Position numbers and translations under genes: made by a program. From contig CM074148.1 in the NCBI GenBank assembly GCA_037178625.1, positions 620,001 through 684,000 on the forward strand: a DNA stretch of 64,000 bases. The letters run 5' to 3'. Below, piece after piece: positions 53,797 through 63,574 of the stretch. Source of the stretch: Skeletonema tropicum (Eukaryota; Bacillariophyta; Thalassiosirophyceae; Thalassiosirales; Thalassiosiraceae). Numbering within the stretch: position 1 is the stretch's first letter; each line of letters starts with the position of its first letter. The notes under the pieces were generated by a model. It was given only the letters and a program-made list of their open reading frames with translations, was not told the DNA's origin and did no database searches.

Positions 53797-54756
53797 ATGA
53801 TGTTCGAGAAGCAAAGCAAAGCCACAAGTTCTGCAGATCAAGTAGTCGCCTCCGACTTCAAAAATGGATCAACCGAAGAGCGAAACCGCATCATAAGCAA
53901 TGGTTCGGCCGAAGACGACGAAGAATCTGCGGCCAGCAGCATGCAACACCAGCACTGGTCGAAGAGACAAAAGGCACTTGCCGTCGCATTCATGCTACTT
54001 TTCGTAGGTGCAGTTGCATTTGCCGTGGCAGTCTTCCGACCGGGCGGGCCGGGCAACTCTAGCATCCAAAGTAGCCAAGGTCAGATCTTTAATAGTGTCC
54101 CAACGTTTGTGCCAACCAAGCCTAGACTGGATACAGACATTTCCGAAGGAGCCACCTATTTTGAGTCTAAGGCAGACAAAACAAAAGTCAAAATTGAAGT
54201 TTCCAGTGATAATGGCGAAGGAGAAGGGCCGGGCATCAAGCCTATCCCATCATCTGCTCCTCCAAATCCAGCTCCTGTCCAAAATACGGCTGATGGGTCT
54301 GGAGAGCTTCCACCTGCGCCAACATCTCCCAAGCCAGAGACTCCTCCATTCTTTGAGACGCCATTCCCGATGGATACGCCTATCCCAACACCCATGCCAT
54401 CCTATGCTGCTACAGTGAGCATTACAAATGTAGCAACTGGAATGGGTAGTGGAGAGAGTAATGAGACATCATTCCCAATGGATACGCCTATCCCAACGCC
54501 CATGCCATCCTATACCGCAACAGATAAGATTACAACTGTAGCAACTGGAATTGGAATGGGTAGTGGAGAGGTTATTGAGACACCATTACCAATGGATACG
54601 CCCATCCCATCATCCATGCCTTCCCATACCGCTACAGAGAGCATTACAACTGTAGCAACTGGAATGGGTAGTGGACAGGGCACAGAGACGGTGAGCACGG
54701 AAACTACGGGTCCGCCTACTCTTCCAAATCGAGAACCTGTGCCTGTGCGAACGTAG
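53797..54756 (+). CDS. TVSTE-TGPPT membrane protein, array gene 3
   Basis: Two adjacent ATGs (53797, 53800) start 319 codons. The cytoplasmic part is acidic; the helix is ALAVAFMLLFVGAVAFAVAV, directly followed by FRPGGPGNSS, a junction shared with genes 4 and 5. The stalk has SVPTFVPTKPRLD, a charged piece, and three repeats of FPMDTPIPTPMPSYAAT-like sequence each ending in GMGSGE. The C-terminus is GTETVSTETTGPPTLPNR plus a short tail. The stalk repeats share a plan (Pro every third or fourth residue, GSG hinge) that would give an extended rod. No catalytic motif is seen. Confidence 0.7.
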   Translation: MMFEKQSKATSSADQVVASDFKNGSTEERNRIISNGSAEDDEESAASSMQHQHWSKRQKALAVAFMLLFVGAVAFAVAVFRPGGPGNSSIQSSQGQIFNSVPTFVPTKPRLDTDISEGATYFESKADKTKVKIEVSSDNGEGEGPGIKPIPSSAPPNPAPVQNTADGSGELPPAPTSPKPETPPFFETPFPMDTPIPTPMPSYAATVSITNVATGMGSGESNETSFPMDTPIPTPMPSYTATDKITTVATGIGMGSGEVIETPLPMDTPIPSSMPSHTATESITTVATGMGSGQGTETVSTETTGPPTLPNREPVPVRT

Positions 54757-55235
54757 GGACTGACTCCTCTAAAGCGTATATATCGATTAGGATATCATGA
54801 GCATTAGATATTGTGTACAGAGTGTGAGGGAATGATTTATGTGAATGTTATTATGTGAATGTGACAAAGTCATAATGCTACTACTTGACAAATCTCAAGC
54901 ATTACCTTGCTTTAGCGCATCTCTACTATAATACATTCGTCCGATGTCCGAAGATGATATATTCGTCCGATGTCCGAAGACGATACATCGTCCGATGTCC
55001 GAAGAAGACGCTCAATCACCAATAAATCTTTTTTGATTTGCCGGAGTTTCCGCAATTCAATTTATTACTATTCCTACGTAGAACATCTGATTTTTGAAAT
55101 TATTTGATTTTTGGCTCACATTCTTTCTTATCTTAGATCTACTGCCGCCAATAATTGTAAATAACAACACCAACACAATATATATAACGATAATCAATAA
55201 TCAAGTCATCACGATATCCTGACCAGCCAATAATA
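54757..55235. other. Spacer with short tandem repeat, no gene
   Basis: ATTCGTCCGATGTCCGAAGA-type units of about 25-28 bp occur three times at about 54936-55005. TATATATAACGATA at 55179-55195 is a TATA-like run about 50 bases before the ATG of gene 4. Confidence 0.55.
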
Positions 55236-55841
55236 ATGACTGATTCATCATATATTCACGACTTCTCCGCCGCCGACGGGGCAATCCCACCTCCTCCACC
55301 ACTCTCCATCGACAATGGCTCCGCCGATGGCCTCAACAACAATGATTCTGCCGCTGCTGCATCCAGAAAAGCCCCTCGTCAATGGATCAAAACGAATATC
55401 CTCGTAATCTCTGCCGTCGCACTCATTGTAGGCGCAGTAGGATTCGCTGTGGCAGTATTCCGTCCAGGAGGAGGCGGACCGGGCCGTGATAGTAGTAGCA
55501 TCCAGAGCAATTTTGGATTAGCGCTCGAAGCACCAACCTACATGCCAACCTACATGCCGACATACGTGCCGACATACGTGCCGACATACACACTGACCGG
55601 TGAGCCTACGCTGAAGCCAACACCTACGCCAACGCCTGGGCCAACTCCCGAGCCAACTTCTGGGCCATCTCCCAGTCCTACGCCTGCACCTGTTGAGGCT
55701 ATCATGACGTCTTTCCCAACTACACCTACACCCTACCCTACGTTTTCTCCTACAGTGGAGGCTACCTATCAAGGTACAGATACCGTGAGTACTGAAGTTA
55801 CTGGTCCACCTACTACTGCAGGTAGGGATCCAATTATGTAA
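55236..55841 (+). CDS. TVSTE-TGPPT membrane protein, array gene 4
   Basis: The ATG at 55236 (MTDSSYIHDFSAADG) gives 201 codons. Pro/Ser-rich cytoplasmic part, basic RQWIKTN before the helix (ILVISAVALIVGAVGFAVAV), then FRPGGGGPGRDSSS. The stalk holds YMPTYMPTYVPTYVPTY (a four-residue step repeated) and PTPTPTPGPTPEPTSG, and ends in TDTVSTEVTGPPTTAGR. WIK before the helix and FRPGG after it are shared with gene 5. Note Val in place of Thr in the signature. Confidence 0.7.
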   Translation: MTDSSYIHDFSAADGAIPPPPPLSIDNGSADGLNNNDSAAAASRKAPRQWIKTNILVISAVALIVGAVGFAVAVFRPGGGGPGRDSSSIQSNFGLALEAPTYMPTYMPTYVPTYVPTYTLTGEPTLKPTPTPTPGPTPEPTSGPSPSPTPAPVEAIMTSFPTTPTPYPTFSPTVEATYQGTDTVSTEVTGPPTTAGRDPIM

Positions 55842-57247
55842 GAATTTTGGTCTACTGGTGCGAGATGTGAAAGAAGTGGATTTGGGAGTGGATGATACGA
55901 ATGTGAGGCGGAGGGAAGAGTCGGGAAGTATCACTCCATAAATAGAATGAGAGAGAAGTATGTGTATGAAATAAATTGTACCGTTATCGGGCAACGTTAA
56001 TAATATAGTAATGTATGCATCATGTTTGTTTATTATCAGAATCTGAGAGGCCATTATTTGAGTAGTGAAAATATTCCGCTGAAAGGAATTAGTCTTGCTC
56101 TTTGCATGCTCCGTCCATCCTCGGCTGCTTATTCAACATGAGCGCGCAGGCCAATAGTCAGTAACAAGCTTGCTCTCAGAAAACAATCATTTCTCTCCAT
56201 TGAGGCGAAGTAGTGATCCGTACAATTATGACGCCACTACGAGTATTCAACGAGATCCTTGCAATTAATGCTCCAAACGGATTCCATTCCACCTCGTGTT
56301 TCTTCAAGATGTTGCTGGGAAAGATGTGACCGAGATCTGCACGAGACTTCTCCACGGTTAAAGAGGCACTCGAGATGACTCAATTACACTCAAGCTTGCT
56401 TGCTACTTACATGAAGTTTCCGGATAGCTTCTCTCTTTCCTCGGCGGAATATGTACTTCTCTCTCCTCGTCCTTAATCCTTATCGATAAAGTGTCAGCAA
56501 TCATACATTCCTTGTTATGATGGTGCCCCGACCAATTGTGTGTCGATACTCCTGCAACTACGATCCCTGCGCCGATTATCGAAGTGTGACCAAAGGAGAA
56601 AGCGCAGCGTGTTATGATTTGAGTCAGCATCACTTAAGATGTTGATAGCTTATATTATGCGAAGCCTCACATGATGATGTCGCTTGATCTGGTCACGGGA
56701 ACCGGTGTCATCATTCTTTTTTATGTGCCCTGGTGTCATCGGCATCTATCTCTTCATCTTCATTTTTGAGTTCATTTTTTTTGCATTTTTTGAGAAGGCG
56801 GGAGTTTCTTGGATTCTTTCTCATCCTAGGACAACTTAACGGTAAGTTTTCAAGTAAACACTCTATCCACGTCGGAATTCAATACCCACAAAGTTTGAAC
56901 CATTTAAATCATCTGAGAATACAAACTAGAGCCAAAATTTGCTTCTCATCAAAATCCTTAGCAGGTACATTTCTTTCATGGAATTTTTTTAAATAGGAAT
57001 CCAATTGGAAATTTGAAATTGTGAGAATCTGTTTCGGATACTTTCTAGAATTCATCAACTCCGCCCACAAGACCCGCTCGATTGCACTTTCACTTCGAAT
57101 TTGCACTTCGCCGCCGCGCCGCGTTCGCCCTGATGTGTTTATGTTCATCACTGCAATGCATTGCTCATAATTTAGCATTCATAATATTAATATAGCACCC
57201 ATTTCAAACCCGGCAAAAGCACTGAAGAAATCAAAACAACAACAATC
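55842..57247. other. Spacer between array genes 4 and 5, no gene
   Basis: Open frames at 56403-56633, 56733-56996 and 56909-57178 show no domain. A GC-rich patch (CGCCGCCGCGCCGCG) is at about 57109-57123. Confidence 0.4.
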
Positions 57248-58037
57248 ATGAGCACTGCCGACGAAAACATCATCTACCTCAACAACCCGTCCATCGCAAG
57301 TGAACCAACATTCTCCATGGACGACGCCAGCGCTCCCGTCATTCATATCAATCACACCATTGATGATGAAGAGGGGAACTACCTCTCCTCCGACGACTCT
57401 CCTACCCCCACTGCCGCCGCCACCACCTCTCCTCATTGGATCAAACGGAATTACCTCCCACTAACACTCGCCTTCCTCCTCCTATCTGGTGTAGTATTCG
57501 CCGCAGTAGTATTCCGACCCGGTGGACCAGGCAACCCCACCAACAAAGTCCAGACGGCTCAAGTCGATGCCATTACACGAGGTACCGACATTACCTCCGA
57601 TGGAGACGATAATGTATTGATGGGGAGACCTACCTATTTTCCGACGTATACACCCACTACTGGAGCGGTAGAGACTGAAATTCCAGTTCCTGATACGGTA
57701 GTACCAACTCCCACTCCTACTGTTCCAATCAGCACTCCCTTTCCTACGAATGCACCAGTAGTGACAAAACCAACATTTAGTCCCAACTTTTGGGGACTAT
57801 TCGATCCGACGGCTGGGCCGACTGAAGCTCCGGTGACTGCTGAACCGACAGATACTCCGACGGCAGTTCCGACGGTAACTCCGACAGGAGCTCCGACGGT
57901 ATCAAATGTTCCGACGGTAGCTCCAGGTGACAGATACGCCGACGATGGTCCCGACTTTGAATGTTACGGGACAGGTTACTGAGTCTGTGAGTACGGAGGT
58001 TACTGGACCTCCTACTGCTGCTGGTAGGGAACCTTAG
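57248..58037 (+). CDS. TVSTE-TGPPT membrane protein, array gene 5, frameshifted
   Basis: The ATG at 57248 (MSTADENIIYLNNPS) opens the usual plan: acidic cytoplasmic part, HWIKRN, helix (YLPLTLAFLLLSGVVFAAVV), FRPGGPGNPT, then a stalk with YFPTYTPTTGAV and runs of PT steps (TDTPTAVPTVTPTGAPT). The frame as read ends at 57982 with an unrelated FECYGTGY. Shifting by one base at about 57918-57930 gives TDTPTMVPT, continues the stalk and reaches ESVSTEVTGPPTAAGREP and a stop at 58037. The signature therefore exists but is out of frame, by mutation or sequencing error. Confidence 0.65.
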
Positions 58038-58562
58038 AGAGAGAGAGAGAGGGTTGTGTATGTGAGGGATAAAAGGGGTAGCTAGAGATTTTGAAGCCTT
58101 TGTCTCTCGTCATTTATGTGAAAGTGTGGATGAAGGAGGCGATATTATTTGTTGTTTGTATATAGAGGATAGAAAGAAGTATTCATGTTGTTTTACTGTG
58201 TGTAGAGAGGTAGAAGTAGATTTTACTTCAACTACGATAATGTAAGATATATTGTGAACGACGTCATGTCTATTGGTGATAAGAGCTTTCTATTACTTGC
58301 GCTGTTTAAGGAAGAAGTAGTGTTTATGAATTTTGAAGTACCTGTCTTGACATTTATATTAAATGTGAGATATGTGAGATTGTAGATCATTGCTTTGTTG
58401 TGAAGAGATGAATTCGTGTTGTTTTGCCGTGTAAAGGAGTGGAAGTAGATTCTGCTTCAACTGTGATAAAGGTAAGATACAAAAGTGAACGTCATGTCTA
58501 TCGTTGATGTATCAATATTGTGTAGGTTAGATTGTAGTGTGTGTATGAAGAGATTATCTTAT
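58038..58562. other. 3' flank with a ~240-bp diverged tandem repeat
   Basis: An AG microsatellite (58035-58050) is followed by two related stretches (58088-58320 and 58330-58520) sharing ATTTTGAAG, TTGTTTT.C.GTGT and GAAGTAGATT.T.CTTCAACT, each with a small GAAGTAGATT/CTTC hairpin. No gene. Confidence 0.5.
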
Positions 58563-59190
58563 CATCAATCACTAAACTGGGATGCATATCGATCGTGATC
58601 AACTCACCGAAAGAGCACCATCATTCAACGTGGACGTCATGTCCAAAATACACGGCTATAGATATGATGTAGAACAGATGATATATCATCATCGATCCTT
58701 AATGCTGAGATGCCCTCAATCGCAAGCAATTCGCAGAAAGAACACCATGCGACTAGTCGCGTCACCTTATCTTGTGGCAGGCGAGAGCCTATCTGGCGAC
58801 AAGTCATTCTTTGCTTAGACATCATATATATTAGATGATGAATATACTTTGACTGAGCGATATTCTACTCTACAAGATGCACCGTAATCCGTTTAAGATG
58901 ATGGAGACAAGCTAACCTCGGCGTTTCATAGGTACGGCGTCTTCCGTATCAGTGTCTTCGTCCCATGGAGCTTCACGTTTTACTTTCACGTTTAAACCTA
59001 ATCTGGCGTCTTCCGTGTCGGTGTCTTCATCCCACGGTGCTTCACGTTTCACGTTTAAATCTAATCTGGCGTCTTCCGTATCAGTGTCTTCATCCCACGG
59101 TGCTTCACGTTTCACTTTAACGTTTAAATCTAATCTGGCTTCTTCGGCATCATTGTAGACTTGTTTGCTATCTCTAACAACATCTTCAAA
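58563..59190 (-). repeat. Duplicated block: 3' flank plus shared C-terminal tail, copy 1
   Basis: This segment matches 61213-61775 from ATCAATCACTAAACTGGGAT on the non-coding side through AAGATGATGGAGACAAGCTA and into the tail coding region. A shorter third copy is at 63687-63870. Non-coding flank and tail were thus copied together. Confidence 0.8.
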
Positions 59191-60501
59191 CATTCCGTTA
59201 ACCTTTGATGTGATTTTTTTTACCCTATCTTCGAGTTTACATTCATCCATGTTTCCAATGAGACGTATTTTCTCAACAAGACGTGCTGTCCCCATTAAAG
59301 ATGTCTCTAGCTCCTCCATGGCGCTCTCTGGTGTGATTATCTTGTGTAAGAAAGGAGTGAATTGGTCTTGCCTCAAACAGTGGTGTGTGCTAATGGTGAA
59401 TGTGTTTAGATCGCTGGGGTGTTTCTTCGAATACAAATACAAGTGCAACGCTGGGTGAAGAGGAGGATTCATATCATTTGATGCGTCATAGGATTCCCCC
59501 CCATGGACGACATCCCCTTCAAATACAAACATTTCTCCGCGTTTTACCGTCTTAATGTGTTCGCTCATCTTGCCATTAACGTCTTTGTAAATTACTATAT
59601 TCCTCCAATCCACAAGTGGAACTATAATTGAAGAAGGCTTCCAATCATGTTGAAACTGATCACTTTCAGATAGATCAACACCACTTACAGCTGCGTAATC
59701 CGTGTGTGGAATCTGATGGACAGTCTTCTGCGTGGTTGGACCGTTATATCCTCCAAATATGATGGAAGGATTTCTTATCCACAAATGATTCTGAGTTGTA
59801 TGAGGATGAAGGTGAGAATGTGGGGGGTGCCTGTTGCATGGAGACTCGAATTTTTCGAAGTTAAGTTCCTGTGCAATGTTGAGTTCATTGGCAACGACAA
59901 TTGAGATGCGAGTCATCAATTTATTTAGTGCATCATTGAATTCTGGTGAATTCAAACCATAATGCCCATTAATCTGTCGCTGTGTCTCGTCTTGGAGCTC
60001 AGACTGAAGGAGAATATGCCATCTCAACTCTGGTGTATTCCCGTCACTGAAACCAGATGTGATCTTCTTCCCAAGCTGACTATTATGTAGACCCAAATCA
60101 GCTTTTGACAGGCGTTGTAGTTTTTCTAAGATAGGATCAAAAACATTTCCAATAACAGTCTGAAAATCAATATTAAATTTCAAGAATCCACTTCCATAGT
60201 TATGTCCACGGATGATGGAACGCATGTGTTTGTCAATGTCATACTTTCGACACTCTTTGGCGTGTGGAAATAAGCTTCTGAGATAAAGTGAATAGCCAGA
60301 TCCTTCTGGATGAACGTTGAATGTCGCTATAACACAACATTGAAAAGTTTGTCCAAATGTACGCCAACTGTTCATGTTATACGCAGTGCATCGTCGGCAG
60401 TAAATTTTTTGTAAAGTTTCACGCTTTCGTCGTAATTGTTGATGAGCCCCATCAGAGGTCACATCATGCTTCAATGTCATTGTTACGGGGTCGTAGCCCA
60501 A
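58912..60501 (-). CDS. 2OG-Fe(II) oxygenase-like protein with repeated C-terminal tail
   Basis: The frame is open from 60603 to the stop at 58912; the first in-frame ATG is near 60480, but the frame upstream (DAAR..., GGSQDACIDDAINFLSKLG) looks coding and may join a 5' exon across an acceptor such as CTTCACAG (about 60553). A Cys-containing N-terminus (IYCRRCTAYNM, RSLFPHAKECRKYD) precedes a domain with QIPHTDYAAVSG and, about 75 residues later, GEMFVFEGDVVHGGES: HxD...H as in 2-oxoglutarate/Fe(II) oxygenases of the prolyl-hydroxylase-like type. From FEDVVRDSKQVYNDAEEA the protein changes to a tail with three units of ARLDLNVKVKREAPW followed by DEDTDTED, ending PMKRRG. The same tail ends the MORN proteins next door. 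Substrate unknown. Confidence 0.55.
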   Translation of the reverse strand: MGYDPVTMTLKHDVTSDGAHQQLRRKRETLQKIYCRRCTAYNMNSWRTFGQTFQCCVIATFNVHPEGSGYSLYLRSLFPHAKECRKYDIDKHMRSIIRGHNYGSGFLKFNIDFQTVIGNVFDPILEKLQRLSKADLGLHNSQLGKKITSGFSDGNTPELRWHILLQSELQDETQRQINGHYGLNSPEFNDALNKLMTRISIVVANELNIAQELNFEKFESPCNRHPPHSHLHPHTTQNHLWIRNPSIIFGGYNGPTTQKTVHQIPHTDYAAVSGVDLSESDQFQHDWKPSSIIVPLVDWRNIVIYKDVNGKMSEHIKTVKRGEMFVFEGDVVHGGESYDASNDMNPPLHPALHLYLYSKKHPSDLNTFTISTHHCLRQDQFTPFLHKIITPESAMEELETSLMGTARLVEKIRLIGNMDECKLEDRVKKITSKVNGMFEDVVRDSKQVYNDAEEARLDLNVKVKREAPWDEDTDTEDARLDLNVKREAPWDEDTDTEDARLGLNVKVKREAPWDEDTDTEDAVPMKRRG

Positions 60502-61212
60502 TTTGGATAGGAAATTGATGGCATCATCGATGCATGCATCTTGGGAACCACCTGTGAAGTGAGGTAAACTACGTGCGGCGTCTTGAGGTGACAGAAGAGG
60601 AGATTATCGGCCATGTTAGTTAATTGTAACACATGATGCCCCAAAGAAGGATGATGGGAGGGGAGGCATGCGACGTGGATGAAGGTGGGGGGTGAGAGGG
60701 GGAAAGAACCTGGTGGCTGGTGGCTGGTGGCTGGGGGATGGATGTGTAGACCCAAAAAAGATGAATTCCACCAATTGCCAATTGCGCAATTGGCAATTGG
60801 CGGTCATCAAATAATCTCCAATTGCGCAATTGGTGATGTCAGACATCACCAAAAGCGAAATCTGATACCAAACTAACAAAATCAGATTCGAAAATGCAAG
60901 CCGACCACTAACCACTACCACTACCCAATACGCCCCGCAATCAGATCATTTTGGGCTCTAAAAACCTGCGATGAAGATGAAAGCCCCGCGTCACTCATAC
61001 GAGGCTTTCATCTCACTCACAACTAACTCACTAAAGGACGAGCGGGGGGAAGAGAGATTTTCTTTCGGGGGGGGGGAGAATTGCGAGCGCAGCGAGCCAA
61101 ATGCGAGCAAAGCGAACATTGCTGGTCTAGAATTAAGGCAAACGCCACGAAATACATTATTACAATTATCTCATGCATTGTTTGAGTATCTCTTGGCGAC
61201 GAAAAGAGAATC
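60502..61212. other. Spacer with a perfect 30-bp palindrome
   Basis: CCAATTGCCAATTGC at 60771-60785 is followed at once by its reverse complement (60786-60800), and a shorter palindrome CCAATTGCGCAATTGG lies at 60819-60834. Around it are G-rich repeats (GGTGGCTGGTGGCTGG, 60715-60735) and a G11-12 run near 61066. No gene is supported. Confidence 0.7.
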
Positions 61213-61541
61213 TCATCAATCACTAAACTGGGATGCATATCGATCGTGATCAACTCACTGAAAGATCACCATCATTCAACGTGAACGTCATGTCCAAAAT
61301 ACACGGCTATGCATGATGTAGAACAGATGATATATCATCATCGATCCTTAACGCTGAGATGCTCTCAATCGCAAGCAATTCGCAGAAAGAACACCACGCG
61401 ACTGCGAAGTCGCGTCACCTTAGGTATCTTATGGCAGGCGAGCCTATCTGGCGTCAAGTCGTTTTTTGCTTAGACATAATATAGATGATAAATATACTTT
61501 ACTGAGCGGTATTCTACTCTACAAGATGCACCGTAATCCGT
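61213..61541 (-). repeat. Duplicated 3' flank of the tail, copy 2
   Basis: Non-coding part of the second copy of the block at 58563; homology continues into the tail of the MORN gene (to about 61775). It differs by small indels, such as extra bases near 61400-61425. Confidence 0.75.
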
Positions 61542-63251
61542 TTAAGATGATGGAGACAAGCTAACCTTTCGGCGTTTCATAGGTACGGCGTCTTCCGTAT
61601 CAGTGTCTTCATCCCATGGAGCTTCACGTTTCACTTTCACGTTTAAATCTATTCTGGCGTATTCAGTGTCAGTGTCTTCATCCCACGGTGCTTCACGTTT
61701 CACGTTTAAATCTAATCTGGCTTCTTCGGCATCGTAAAAGACTTGTTTGCTAACTCGGACAACATCTTCAAACAAGCCACGCTTCTTCCCTTCCTTCCAC
61801 TCTCCAATACTATAGATTTCAATATATCTCCAGCTGCGTATTCGAATACACCTTTCCCATGCGTCATGTCGTTGCTGAATTCGCCTTCATAGACATCACC
61901 ATTGTGGAATTTCATGGTGCCTTTGCCATCTTTATAATTATTCTTCCATTCACCGTCGTAGATGTCTTGATTTGTGTAGTTCATTATTCCTTTGCCGTGT
62001 GTATTGTCGGCACGCCATTCTCCTTTGTAAATGTCGCCGTTTTCGAAATTGCAAGTTCCCTCTCCATGCCTCATATCGTCTTTCCATTCTCCCTCATACT
62101 CAACACTTCCATCAGGGTACTTTGAGATCCCCTTGCCATGGTACATATCGTCTTTGAATTGTCCCTCGTATGACCTTCCATCAGGCCACTAAGGCGTGCA
62201 TCCTGTCCTCTCTAAAATCTCCCTCATATGACCTTCCATCTCTGCTCCTCCAACTTCCCTTACCGTGCATTTTGTCATCAATCCATTCACCATCGTAGAT
62301 TTCTTGATTTTCGAAGGTCATTACTCCTTTGCCGTGTTTTTTGCCCTCTTTCCATTCTCCTGTGTAAACGCCACCGTCTTCGAAATTGCAAGTTCCAATT
62401 CCATCCGGAAGATCGTTTTTGTGTTCTCCCTTATAATACACACTTCCATCTTCGTACTTTTGGATTCCCTTTCCGTGAAATTTGCCGTCTCTCCATTCCC
62501 CCTCATGTAACCATCCATCTGCATATTTGAGAGTTCCCTTGCCATGCTTCAAGCCATTTTTCCATTGTCCCTCATACACGTCACCATTGAGGTACTTCAT
62601 CGTACCTTTTCCATCTTTACAGCCTTTTTTCCATTCACCGTCATAGGTGTCTTGATTTGCGTAGTTCATTGATCCTTTGCCGTGATTTTCGCCATCTTTG
62701 ACTTCTCCTCTGTAGATGTCTCCGTTATTGGAACAGAAAGTTCCTTTTCCATCCATGCGGTCGTCTTTGAATTCTCCATAATATTGCACATTTCCATCAG
62801 GGCGCTTTTCGATCCCCTTGCCGTGCTTTTTGTCGTCTTTGAATTCCCCCTCGTATGACCTTCCATCAGGCCACTTGAGAGTTCCTTCGCCGTGAAAGTT
62901 GTCGTTTTTCAATTGTCCCACGTAAGATCTTCCATCAGCCCACGTGTAAGTTCCCTTTCCGTGCATCAACCCATTTTTCCATTCTCCCTCGTACACATTG
63001 CCATTCGAAAATATCTTTTTTCCTTTACCATGCGGCTTCTTATCGACCAACTCTCCCTCATATTCAATCTTGTTGTTCTTCCAAATGCCCTCACAGACAC
63101 GTCCGTCCTTATACGACATCTTTCCAATTCCGTGAGGCTTGGAATTTCGATATGCGCCCTTATACACATCACCATTATCGTAGTCGATTGTCCCTATGCC
63201 CGAAATCTTTATTTTGCAACTGCATCCTTTTCTAGAGACAGCCATCTCCAT
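61542..63251 (-). CDS. MORN-repeat protein with shared C-terminal tail, two frame breaks
   Basis: The ATG at 63251 (MEMAVSRKGCSCKIK) starts about 20 MORN repeats of the form GKGT..Y.DGDVYEGEWK. MORN repeats form flat beta ribbons that bind membranes or serve as scaffolds. The frame breaks near 62190, where part of a repeat is lost (EDRMHA then, in the next frame, WPDGRSYEGQFK), and near 61815, where four extra bases (against the copy at 63890) follow AAGDILKSI. Beyond the second break the frame continues as GEWKEGKKRGLFEDVVRVS and a tail with two VKREAPW/DEDTDTE units, ending KVSLSPSS. The repeat-to-repeat identity makes unequal exchange likely as the cause of the first break. If real, the product stops early; if the breaks are errors the protein has about 570 residues. 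Confidence 0.65.
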
Positions 63252-63574
63252 GTTTGTTACAGAGAGATGATCTCTTTTATCAGCGTATTGGAAGCGTCGT
63301 CTTGATTCACTCTGGTAAGGGAGATATCTCTATTGTGAAAACACATCATGTTAATGTACCATACATAACACTTTAAAATTTCTGTTATATTATTACCATA
63401 CATAACACGTGCATGTTGATGTTGTGTTCCGCAAGAGCAAATCAAAGCAACGCAAGTCAAAAATTTGAAAATACCTGCAAGGCTTTCTTACTAAAAGGAA
63501 AGGATACGGGACAGAGATGACAATCATCAATCGAACTGAACAAACTGTACATAAGAATGATAGATCTCCTCACC
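63252..63574. other. Spacer between MORN genes, no feature
   Basis: AT-rich; ATACATAACAC is repeated at about 63361 and 63398. Probably the promoter of the MORN gene at 61542-63251 and the 3' flank of the next. Confidence 0.4.

Noticed and set aside
62228..63305. Plus-strand frames rich in Phe, Leu and His
   Set aside because: They are shadows of the MORN repeats on the minus strand.
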